Positions 49,538-57,294 of a stretch of 64,000 bases of DNA are shown piece after piece (position 1 is the first letter of the stretch; each line of letters starts with the position of its first letter). Both the position numbers and the translations under genes were made by a program. The notes beneath the pieces were generated by a model. That model made no database searches, was not told the DNA's origin, and saw only the letters and a list, made by a program, of their open reading frames with translations. Location of the stretch: the NCBI GenBank assembly GCA_027483505.1, contig JAIXUP010000009.1, positions 186,001 through 250,000 of the forward strand. Direction: 5' to 3'. Source of the DNA: Hyphomicrobiales bacterium (GTDB lineage: Bacteria; Pseudomonadota; Alphaproteobacteria; Rhizobiales; Beijerinckiaceae).

Positions 49538-51976
49538 TCAGAACCGCTGCGCGATGGCCGCGACGCCATTCAGCACCGCGCGAGTCAGCGGACGAGGCAG
49601 GCGCTCGGCCACGTCGAGGGCAAGCCCGCGGAACGGCTCAAAGCGGAACACCACAGTTGATCGGCCTGCCGGCACCTGCACGGTCCGGAACAGCACGTTG
49701 CCGCGCAGAAGGGTTTCAGGCTGGCCGTTGACTTCGACGGTCCACCAGCGCTGCCAGGCGTCGTTCAGGACGAGAAAGCCGCATGATGGGGATACGACAT
49801 CCACGGCCACGATGGTGTTGCCGTAGCTGCGGATGGATGCCGAAGCCGCGCCGGGCGCGCCTGCCGCCGCGCACGCGGCCGGGGGCGGAAGCTCGGCGAG
49901 CGCCACCATGCGGCGCGGGTCGAAATCACGCGGCCAGATGCCGGTTGCGATGATCGCCTCGATGTTGGCTTCGCGCGCCTCGGGCACAACGAGAACCCGC
50001 GGCAGGGCAGCGCTGTTCTCATAGATGTAGCCGTCCGACGTCCTGCCGATCAGCCGGAGAACACCTGCAGGCAGCGTACGGTCCACCTCTTCGACCGGCA
50101 CGCGGCTGACAATGAACCGCAGGCCGAGCATATCCGCCAGCAGGGAGCGGTAGCCGGGAAACAGCGGGCTGAAACTGCGCTGGTCGGGCAGCGCGATGTG
50201 ATCGCCGGCGCCGGTGGCGCGCGCATAGTCACCCAGCCGCAGCGGATTGTAGCCCAGCACATGGTCGAAACCGTGGGTCATCGACACGTTCGGCCAGTGA
50301 AAATCAATGCCGAGCAACTCAACGCGGTCGCGCCGGTCCGGGGCTGCGGTCCGGGCGAGCTCGGCCCTGATGCGCGCGATGGTCGGGTTGGCGGTGTCGG
50401 GACGCAGGACGTCATACTGGCTGGTCGGCAGGCCGGTGGACTCGCTCGGGCCGTTGCTGGTCGACAGGTCGACGGCGAGCAAGGCAGCCACGAACAGCGC
50501 TGCGCCGAGTGGCGCGCTGAGCTGCGCCCGGCGCAGGAACCAGAGCATGGCCCCGCTCAGCGCGAACAGGATTGCGGCAGTGACCAGCGGCGACCACGCC
50601 ACCCGGGTCCGACCGAGCAGCAGCGCCAGCCACACTGCCGCAGCGAAAGCCGCAGTGAGCGTGGCCGCGATGGCGAGCCATTGCCAGCGTCGCAACTCCG
50701 GCGAGGTGCGCGTGACCAGCACATGTACGCAATAGCCGGCCAGAATGGCAGCCAGTGCGCCGAAATTGAACAGGGCGTCGGCCGGGCGTCGATAATAGGC
50801 CACGCCCGGCAGGAGTTGAAACAGCGCGCCGAACACGGGCGTGTAGCGACCAAGCGCATAGAACAGCGCCAGCGCCGTCAGGATTGCAATGGCCCTGACA
50901 GGTGGATCCCAGGCGCGGCCGCGCACGATGCCGACGGCCAGGATGGCCAGCAGCGGCAGGGCGCCGAGATAGGCGACGCTCATGTTGCGGGCGAGGTAGA
51001 GGTCGACATTGCCGAAAAAGCTGTTCCAGGCCGGGCTTGGCTGACCCCAGAAATTCTCAAGAGGCCCCGCCGCGCCGAACAGGTTGGCGATGAAGAGGGT
51101 CAGGAGGGAGGCTGGGTGCAGGCTGCCTTTCCCCGCGCCCTCATAGTCGATGGCCGGTCGGTTGGACTGTTCGGCGAGCATCAGCGTGAACAGGATTGGG
51201 ATCGCCGCGGTGAGGACAGCTGCGACGCCGGTCGCGATCAGCGGTCTGAGGCTGTGGCGGATGGCCCGCCAGACAGAGGCCGATTGCAGCCAGGCGGCGA
51301 TGGTGAGGCCCGCCAGCGTGTAGACGCCGATCAGCGCCACCTGATCGCGTCCGAGGATCATCAGGCCGACGAACAGGCCGGCCAGAAGCCCCCAGCGGAT
51401 ACTGCGCCGGCCGATGGCGCGCGACATCAGCCAGAGCGCGATGGCGAAATAGCTCAGGCTCATGACCTGGCCGATGTGCTGGATGCGCCAGGCCGCCGCC
51501 GCGCCGAAGGCGAAGACAAGCGCCGCCGTCACCGCCCCTGCCGGCGCCCAGTCCCGGTCCCGAAAGAGCATGACCAGCGCCAGCGCCCCCGCCAGAAGCG
51601 CGCCGAGCACGACCGCATCGCCGACAAGCGGACCGGGCCGGGGAAAGAGCAGCGCCGCGATCACATGCGGGGGTGAGAACACCAGCGATTGCGGATCCGC
51701 GATCTGCGGATGACCGCCGAAGACATGGGGGTTCCAGAACGGGCTGTCGCCCCGGGCCAGCGAGCCGGCGAGAAACTGGAGCTGCGGCTGGAAATGGGCC
51801 TTGGCGTCCCAGGGGATCGTCAGGGCTCCCGAGAGCCAGGCCCAGTTGAGGGCACCCCAGAACACGCAGACGATGGCGATTGTGGCCAAGGTCCCGGCGC
51901 GGGTCCAGGCCGATGGCTCCGCAGTTGCGTCAGAGTGCTGATCCAGAGCCGATTCCCGAGACATGGCGACGATCAT
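49538..51976 (-). CDS. Large polytopic membrane protein, YfhO/GT-C type
   Basis: The 812-residue product has a dozen or more hydrophobic helices in the first 480 residues and a mixed C-terminal globular part. GT-C-like features include DAKAHFQPQLQFLAGSLARGDSPFWNPHVFGGHP near 57-90. The C-terminal part resembles the YfhO family (VLVLNDAW..WWTVEVNG, then VFRFEPFRG). Such proteins transfer sugars from lipid carriers on the outer face of the membrane. Starts at 51976 or 51964 are both without a ribosome site. It is 60 bp downstream of the RibA paralogue on the same strand. Confidence 0.72.
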   Translation of the reverse strand: MIVAMSRESALDQHSDATAEPSAWTRAGTLATIAIVCVFWGALNWAWLSGALTIPWDAKAHFQPQLQFLAGSLARGDSPFWNPHVFGGHPQIADPQSLVFSPPHVIAALLFPRPGPLVGDAVVLGALLAGALALVMLFRDRDWAPAGAVTAALVFAFGAAAAWRIQHIGQVMSLSYFAIALWLMSRAIGRRSIRWGLLAGLFVGLMILGRDQVALIGVYTLAGLTIAAWLQSASVWRAIRHSLRPLIATGVAAVLTAAIPILFTLMLAEQSNRPAIDYEGAGKGSLHPASLLTLFIANLFGAAGPLENFWGQPSPAWNSFFGNVDLYLARNMSVAYLGALPLLAILAVGIVRGRAWDPPVRAIAILTALALFYALGRYTPVFGALFQLLPGVAYYRRPADALFNFGALAAILAGYCVHVLVTRTSPELRRWQWLAIAATLTAAFAAAVWLALLLGRTRVAWSPLVTAAILFALSGAMLWFLRRAQLSAPLGAALFVAALLAVDLSTSNGPSESTGLPTSQYDVLRPDTANPTIARIRAELARTAAPDRRDRVELLGIDFHWPNVSMTHGFDHVLGYNPLRLGDYARATGAGDHIALPDQRSFSPLFPGYRSLLADMLGLRFIVSRVPVEEVDRTLPAGVLRLIGRTSDGYIYENSAALPRVLVVPEAREANIEAIIATGIWPRDFDPRRMVALAELPPPAACAAAGAPGAASASIRSYGNTIVAVDVVSPSCGFLVLNDAWQRWWTVEVNGQPETLLRGNVLFRTVQVPAGRSTVVFRFEPFRGLALDVAERLPRPLTRAVLNGVAAIAQRF

Positions 51977-52036
51977 AGACGCAAAACAGGGGGCACGTCG
52001 CGCCTGTCCGTGGCAGCAGGCGACCCGATCAAGGCC

Positions 52037-53167
52037 TCAATCGTTGGGCGCGGCGCGCGCCATCAGGGCGTCCATGTCGATGTAGTGGCCGGCCCTGTCG
52101 CGCTTGGACTCCAGATATTGGACATTGTGCTTGTTGGGCCGCCCGAGCACGCGCCGGCTGGCCTGGACCTCAAGGCCGGCATGGCGGATCGCGCCGATCT
52201 TGACCGGGTTGTTGGTCATGGCGACGACGCGCTTCACGCCAAGCTGCTTCAGCATCTCGGCGGCGAAATCGAAGCGGCGCTGGTCGAGGTCAAAACCGAG
52301 TACCTCGTCGGCGTCATAGGTGTCCCAGCCCTCGCTCTGCAGGCGATAGGCGCGCATCTTGTTGGAGAGGCCGTTGCCGCGTCCCTCCTGGTCGAGATAG
52401 AGCAGAATGCCGCCCTCGTTTTCCGCCATCCAGCGCACCGTCTCACGAAGCTGGTCGCCGCAATCGCACTTGAGTGAGCCGAACAGGTCGCCGGTCAGGC
52501 AGGCGGAGTGGATGCGGACGTGCACCGGCTCGTCATAGTTCAGCTTGCCGACAACGATCGCGACCTGGTCGCGCAGGCCTTCGCCGCCGCGGAAGATCAC
52601 GAACTCGGTCTTGGGCGCATCCTCAAGCGGAACGGGCGCGCGCCCGACAATGCTGAGTTCCTCGACCTGCGACTTGCGGAAGCTGTTGATCGCTGTGACC
52701 TCGACGCGCACCAGCGGTTCGTCGGCCACGGAGGCGGGGTCGACCGGCACGATCACCAGCGCGGGAATGATGAGCGAGAGGGCGGCCAGCTCCAGGGCAC
52801 TGATGTCGATGGCGCTGGCGATCGCGATCGGCGCATCGATCCGGCCCTCGACCTTCAGCACCAGCTGTTCGATGCGGGCCATGTCGATGACCGGCAGCGC
52901 CACCGTGCCCGGGACCTTGCGGCCCGTCGCGCCCAGACGGCGGAGGCGGGCCGCCGGCAGCGTCAGGCGCGCCTTGCCGTCTGCAAACGCATTCAGCTTG
53001 TCGACGAAGGCGGCATCGAGCAGTTCGGCAGACACGATCAACGCCGCGCCTTCACCGCCGGTGAGCAGCAAGGGCCGGCCAGAGCGGAGTTCCGAGATGG
53101 CGCGGTCGACCGCCACCTGGTCCTGTCCGCGGTCAAGGCCGAGCATCGAACGCTTGTTCGCCTTCAT
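52037..53167 (-). CDS. ribA: GTP cyclohydrolase II family protein (RibA paralogue)
   Basis: The 376-residue product (ATG 53167; the open frame to 53254 extends through the start of a divergent region) has a C-terminal GTP cyclohydrolase II domain. Zinc Cys residues are at about 223, 234 and 236 (SACLTGDLFGSLKCDCGDQL). Tyr in LLYLDQEGRG and Arg in DQRRFDF correspond to catalytic residues. The loop reads GRGNGL where RibA usually has an aliphatic residue before GL. The first 190 residues form a degenerate domain of DHBP-synthase-like length without its motifs. It is probably a specialised paralogue that serves the neighbouring pathway rather than the riboflavin enzyme. Confidence 0.85.
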   Translation of the reverse strand: MKANKRSMLGLDRGQDQVAVDRAISELRSGRPLLLTGGEGAALIVSAELLDAAFVDKLNAFADGKARLTLPAARLRRLGATGRKVPGTVALPVIDMARIEQLVLKVEGRIDAPIAIASAIDISALELAALSLIIPALVIVPVDPASVADEPLVRVEVTAINSFRKSQVEELSIVGRAPVPLEDAPKTEFVIFRGGEGLRDQVAIVVGKLNYDEPVHVRIHSACLTGDLFGSLKCDCGDQLRETVRWMAENEGGILLYLDQEGRGNGLSNKMRAYRLQSEGWDTYDADEVLGFDLDQRRFDFAAEMLKQLGVKRVVAMTNNPVKIGAIRHAGLEVQASRRVLGRPNKHNVQYLESKRDRAGHYIDMDALMARAAPND

Positions 53168-53341
53168 CAGAGCACCATGCTTTCCGTCAACATATTTCTC
53201 GAACTGCATACGTGGAACCACGGATGGCCAGTTCAAGGAGCGGCACACAAACATCCGGCGCTTGAACCGTGCATGAACATCAGTGCATCATCCGTCGGTT
53301 GGTCGGCGCATCCCGCCGGACCCGGTTTCCAGAAGGTGCTG
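53168..53341. other. Divergent promoter region ribA-cybB
   Basis: This 174-bp gap contains the promoters of the RibA paralogue (minus) and the cytochrome b561 gene (plus). No clear operator or riboswitch was recognised; an FMN riboswitch would be unexpected at this length and none of its conserved core was seen. Confidence 0.4.
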
Positions 53342-53902
53342 ATGATGCAGACCGACTCCGGACCGCCCGCCTACAGCGCGCCGGCGCGCCAGTTCCACTG
53401 GGTGACCGCCGCTTTCGTGTTCGTCATGATCCCCGTGGGCGTGATCATGGCCGAACGTGGCGAGCGCAACATCTGGGACGGCACCACCAACGCGCTGTAT
53501 TCGGGCCACAAGCTCGCCGGTTTCATCCTTCTGTTCGTGCTGATCGCACGCTTAGGCTACCGGTTGGTGAAGGGCGCGCCGCCGGATGAGCCGACGTTGG
53601 CGCCATGGCAGAAGACGGTGTCCCACATCACGCATTGGGCGATCTATGCGGTGCTGTTCGCCCAGATCATGACAGGCTGGGTCGGCGTGTCGCTCTACCC
53701 GGCGCTCGACATTTTTGGGCTGTTCTCTCTGCCGGGCCTGGTCGAGCCCGACGAGGGCGCGGCGGCAAGGGTCCTTTTCGCGCACAAGCTGTTCGGATTT
53801 CTGCTTGTGGCCCTCATCGCAATGCATGTCGGTGCGTCATTGCACCATCACTTCATCCGCAAGGATGGCGTCCTGCGGCGCATGCTGCCGAAAAAGACCT
53901 GA
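53342..53902 (+). CDS. cybB: Cytochrome b561 family protein
   Basis: The 186-residue product has four membrane helices and haem-ligand His residues: ARQFHW near 15-20, SGHKLAGF near 54-61, HWAIYAVL near 101-108, AHKLFGF near 149-155. It is a di-haem integral membrane electron carrier of the bacterial type, proposed to move electrons between quinol and periplasmic acceptors. AGAAGG precedes ATG 53342. It stands alone on the plus strand inside a minus-strand metabolic block. The symbol is by family only. Confidence 0.88.
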   Translation: MMQTDSGPPAYSAPARQFHWVTAAFVFVMIPVGVIMAERGERNIWDGTTNALYSGHKLAGFILLFVLIARLGYRLVKGAPPDEPTLAPWQKTVSHITHWAIYAVLFAQIMTGWVGVSLYPALDIFGLFSLPGLVEPDEGAAARVLFAHKLFGFLLVALIAMHVGASLHHHFIRKDGVLRRMLPKKT

Positions 53903-53910
53903 GGCGACCG

Positions 53911-54747
53911 TCAGGCTGGCCTGGCGAAAAGATCGAGGTGGCCGACAAGGCCCTGCCGGGCAGCCGATTTGGCGGCGAGCCAGCTTGCGATCTCGGCTTC
54001 GGGAACCTTGCCGGTCTCGTGCACGGCGGAGGCGATGCCGCCGGTCAGCGCCGTAACGAGGGCTGCGTCCTCGCCTGTCATCAGCCAAGGGCTTTCGCCG
54101 GTCTCGGCCGTGTAGCCCGCTGTCCGGAAGGCGTCGGCCATCACCATGCAGGCGTCCGGGCCTGCGGCGGGGCCGAACCCCTTGTCCGAGTGCTGGTGCG
54201 CGTGGAAGGCGGCGACCATGGCGGCGTCCGCCGGATGTGGCGGCTGCCAGATCTCGCGGCCGTCATAGGTCAGGACCGTGTAGAGCGGCAGCTTGCGATC
54301 CTTGAGCGCACCGACAAAGCGGCCGATCCAGCGCGGAGAGACGAGGTCGAAAAGCGCTGCAGCCGTCACAAGGTCAGGCCGCCAGTCGAGCACGCGCTCA
54401 AGGTCGGTGTTGAGATCGGCGCGGCGAAAGTCGACCATCAGGCGCTTGCCACCCTTGACGAGCAGCAGTTCTTCCCCGGCTTCGGAGGCCTCGTCGGCCC
54501 AGGCCATCAGCCGTGTGCGGGCGGCGCCGAGCAGCACCGGGTCGTAGTCCACGAGCGTCCAGTGCTGGCTGTCGCCGAAGAGCATATAGGTGCCGCGCAG
54601 GTTCGAGCCGGCGCCGCAGCCCAGGTCCATCACCGCGATATGGTCGGGCGCGCCGAACCAATCGCTGACGCAGGCAGCCAGTTCGCGGTTGACCGAGCGG
54701 TGATCGACCGGCTCGCGCAGGGCCAGCCATTCGGCGGAGAAGCTCAT
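53911..54747 (-). CDS. Class I SAM-dependent methyltransferase
   Basis: The 278-residue product (ATG 54747; a TTG two codons upstream is in frame) has motif I VMDLGCGAGSNLRG near 39-52 and motif II WTLVDYDP near 64-71. LVTAAALFDLVSPRWI near 127-142 occupies the motif IV/post-I region. A C-terminal cap of mixed helices follows. The substrate is unknown. It starts 13 bases after the GT4 gene stop, in an operon with the PTPS homologue and the MDR dehydrogenase, so it may methylate the product of that pathway. Confidence 0.85.
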   Translation of the reverse strand: MSFSAEWLALREPVDHRSVNRELAACVSDWFGAPDHIAVMDLGCGAGSNLRGTYMLFGDSQHWTLVDYDPVLLGAARTRLMAWADEASEAGEELLLVKGGKRLMVDFRRADLNTDLERVLDWRPDLVTAAALFDLVSPRWIGRFVGALKDRKLPLYTVLTYDGREIWQPPHPADAAMVAAFHAHQHSDKGFGPAAGPDACMVMADAFRTAGYTAETGESPWLMTGEDAALVTALTGGIASAVHETGKVPEAEIASWLAAKSAARQGLVGHLDLFARPA

Positions 54748-54760
54748 CGGCAAGGGCCTT

Positions 54761-55813
54761 TCATGGTCGCACCGATTTCAGAACGTCGGCGATGATGCGG
54801 GCTGTGTCCTGCCAGCGGGGAAGGGCGCTGGCGGAGGCCCATGCGGCATCGCCGTGGCGCTGGCGGGCGACCGTGTCGCCGATCAGATAGGCGATCGCTC
54901 CGGACAATTCGCCGGCATCGCCGGGCGGCACCTTCTGTGCGGCGGACTCGGGCAGGGCCGCCGCGCCCGGGCCGGACAGGGTCGTGACGATGGGCAACCC
55001 GCGTGCCAGCGCCTCGGTCAGCACCATGCCGTAGCCTTCGAAATGGGAGGCCATGACGAAGAGGTCGCTGCTGCGGTAGTGTGCGTCCAGCTCGGCTTCG
55101 CTCATCGCGCCCAGCATCGTGATGCGGGTGGCGAGGCCGCGCGCCGCGATCAGGGCGCGCAGGCTGGCGGGATAGGGCGAGGCCTCGTCGCCCGCGCCGA
55201 TGATGGTGAGATGCCAGGGCAGGGCGGCGAGCGGCACGAGCGCCTCGATCAGCACCTCGTAGCCCTTGCGCGGGCTGAGCGAACCGACGGCGAGCAGCTT
55301 CAACGGTTGGCCGAAGGCGGTTTCGCGGGCGCGCTGGCTGGGTTCGACGCCGGGTTCCGCGACCGTGATCCTGGCGGCATCGACGCCGAACTCGCCGACC
55401 AGCAGATCGCGCGTGCCATGGCCGGTGACGATCACGGCGGCGGCATAGCCGAGTGCCGCGCTCTCCAGCCGCTTGAGTTCAGCGGCGCGTGCCGGTGGCG
55501 TGCCCGTCTCAAGGGCCAGCGGATGATGGCAGAGCGCCACCACGCGGCCTGCGAGACCCGCCGCCATCCCGGTCGGGAATGCCCCATAGGCGAGGCCGTC
55601 GATCAGCAAAGGGCTGCGCCAATCCTGCGCCAGAAGCAGCCGGCTGGTCTCGGCGAGGTCCGCGTCGGTGGGCGCCGGGAACGAGCCGGGCAAGGGGACG
55701 TGCACGGGATCGACGCCGAACGCCGGCAGCAGCCGCAGGACATGCCTGTCATAGGCATAGCCGCCGGTCGGGCGGCCCAGATCTCCCGGAATGGCGAAAG
55801 CCGCCGGCGTCAC
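54761..55813 (-). CDS. Glycosyltransferase family 4
   Basis: The 350-residue GT-B protein has an N-terminal acceptor domain starting IPGDLGRPTGGYAYDRHVL near 8-26. The C-terminal GT4 domain contains LLAVGSLSPRKGYEVLIEA near 173-191 and the nucleotide-sugar site ASHFEGYGMVLTEALARGLPIV near 255-276, with the retaining-enzyme E-x7-E pattern. It would add a sugar to an unknown acceptor. Its start overlaps the PTPS homologue stop by 4 bases (ATGA), so the pair is translationally coupled. Confidence 0.88.
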   Translation of the reverse strand: MTPAAFAIPGDLGRPTGGYAYDRHVLRLLPAFGVDPVHVPLPGSFPAPTDADLAETSRLLLAQDWRSPLLIDGLAYGAFPTGMAAGLAGRVVALCHHPLALETGTPPARAAELKRLESAALGYAAAVIVTGHGTRDLLVGEFGVDAARITVAEPGVEPSQRARETAFGQPLKLLAVGSLSPRKGYEVLIEALVPLAALPWHLTIIGAGDEASPYPASLRALIAARGLATRITMLGAMSEAELDAHYRSSDLFVMASHFEGYGMVLTEALARGLPIVTTLSGPGAAALPESAAQKVPPGDAGELSGAIAYLIGDTVARQRHGDAAWASASALPRWQDTARIIADVLKSVRP

Positions 55814-56211
55814 GGCAAGGAAGCCTCATAGGAGGCGCGGGCGAGGTCGGTCTCGTGCAAGGTGACGCGGATCTTGGCCAGGCCCTTGCCATCCTCGCCG
55901 AGCGCGCCCGCCTTCGCCGCCTTGGCGATCTCGTCGAAGATGTGCTTGCAGAGGAATTCGGTGGTGGTGAGGATGCCCTTGAACTGCGGCACCTCGTCGA
56001 GGTTCTGGTACTTCAGCGGCTTCAGCGTCTCGGCCAGCACGTCGAGCGCTGCGCCGATATCGACCACGACGTTCTTGCTGGTCATCTGTTCGCGGAAGAA
56101 GGCGACGTCGACCACGAAAGTCGCGCCATGCATGTTCTGGGCAGGCCCGAAGAACGGATCGGGCAGCGAGTGGCCGATCATGATGCGGTCGCGGACTTCG
56201 ACGGAGAACAT
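55810..56211 (-). CDS. 6-pyruvoyl-tetrahydropterin synthase family protein with altered zinc site
   Basis: The 133-residue product has the T-fold of PTPS/QueD: IGHSL near 12-16, NMHGATF near 26-32, TTTEFL near 82-87 and TLHETD near 117-122. In classical members the zinc is held by His in the first segment and two His in an HGH motif, and a Cys four residues before HGH is catalytic. Here HGH reads HGA and the Cys position is Ala (residue 24), while the two Glu are kept. It therefore probably carries out a different step. The gene lies between the GT4 and MDR genes. Confidence 0.8.
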   Translation of the reverse strand: MFSVEVRDRIMIGHSLPDPFFGPAQNMHGATFVVDVAFFREQMTSKNVVVDIGAALDVLAETLKPLKYQNLDEVPQFKGILTTTEFLCKHIFDEIAKAAKAGALGEDGKGLAKIRVTLHETDLARASYEASLP

Positions 56212-56222
56212 GGCAATTCCTT

Positions 56223-57212
56223 TCAGTAGCTGAGAACGGCAGTAAGCCCCTTCGCGCCGGGCGCGAACAAGGCCGGCAGGCGGGAGGGGGCTTCAGTGAA
56301 GGGGATGTCGTCGGTGATCAGGGCGTCGAGCCGCGCATCGTCCAGAAGCTCCAGCGCCTTGGCCATGCGGCGGCCATAGCTCCAGCGGGCGCGGCGGCTG
56401 TCCGACACATGGCCGACCTGGGATGAGATGAGCCTGAGGCGGCGCGAATGGAACGCCCCGCCGAGCGCGATGGGGGTATCGCCTGCGCCATGCCAGCTCA
56501 ATTCGATGATCGCGCCCTCGAAACCTGCGAGCGCGATGGCCCTGTTGAGGCCTGCCGCGCTGGCAGAGGTATGGAACACGATGTCCGCGTCCTCAGCACC
56601 CGCACCGTCGCTGCTGAAGCGGCAGCCGAGCGACGCGGCGACGCTGGCGCGGGATGTGTCGATGTCGACGATCGTCACGTCCGCACCGGGCAGCCTTGCG
56701 GCCAGCGATGCGACCAGCAGGCCGACCACGCCCGCTCCAACCACCGCGATGCGGTCACCGGGCCCCGCGCTTGAATCCCACAGCGCGTTGAGCGCCGTTT
56801 CCATGTTGGCGGCGAGCACGGCGCGGCGCGGCGGCAGGCTGGCGGGCAGCAGCGTGAGCTGCTCAGGGGGCAGTGCGAAGCGGGCCTGGTGCGGATGCAG
56901 CGCGAACACGCTGCGGCCGATCAGGTCTGCGGGGCCGTCCTCGACCACGCCGACGGCGCAGTAGCCGTACTTGACCGGAAAGGGGAACGCGCCCGCCATG
57001 TTCGGGCCTTTCATCCGTTCGATCTCCGACGCTGGCACGCGGCCTTCGAAGATGAGGCGCTCGGTGCCCCGGCTGACGCCGCTGTAGAGGGTGCGGACCA
57101 ATGCGTGGCCCGGCGACAGGGTGACGATCTCGTCATTCAGGGCGCATTCACGCGCGCCCACATACCAGAGCGCGCGGGTTCCGATCTGGCGAGGGGCCGT
57201 CTCTGTCGTCAA
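56223..57212 (-). CDS. MDR superfamily dehydrogenase
   Basis: The 329-residue medium-chain dehydrogenase has a short N-terminal GroES-like part and a Rossmann domain with VVGAGVVGLLVA near 155-166 and acidic VDIDTSRAS near 178-186. The zinc-site GHE and the structural Cys cluster are absent, so it is a zinc-free MDR or one with an altered metal site. It resembles zinc-binding alcohol dehydrogenases and BchC-like proteins in length. It is the first gene of the operon that includes the PTPS homologue (11 bases downstream), the GT4 and the methyltransferase. Confidence 0.82.
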   Translation of the reverse strand: MTTETAPRQIGTRALWYVGARECALNDEIVTLSPGHALVRTLYSGVSRGTERLIFEGRVPASEIERMKGPNMAGAFPFPVKYGYCAVGVVEDGPADLIGRSVFALHPHQARFALPPEQLTLLPASLPPRRAVLAANMETALNALWDSSAGPGDRIAVVGAGVVGLLVASLAARLPGADVTIVDIDTSRASVAASLGCRFSSDGAGAEDADIVFHTSASAAGLNRAIALAGFEGAIIELSWHGAGDTPIALGGAFHSRRLRLISSQVGHVSDSRRARWSYGRRMAKALELLDDARLDALITDDIPFTEAPSRLPALFAPGAKGLTAVLSY

Positions 57213-57294
57213 GGGATTCGTCCAAAGCGCTGCAGCGCCCTATGTGGGGCACAAACCAGAGCCGGTCCACTCTCACATTGTCCATGAGCACAAG

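Noticed and set aside
53168-53341. FMN riboswitch before the RibA paralogue
   Set aside because: The gap is short and none of the conserved core segments of the FMN aptamer was seen.
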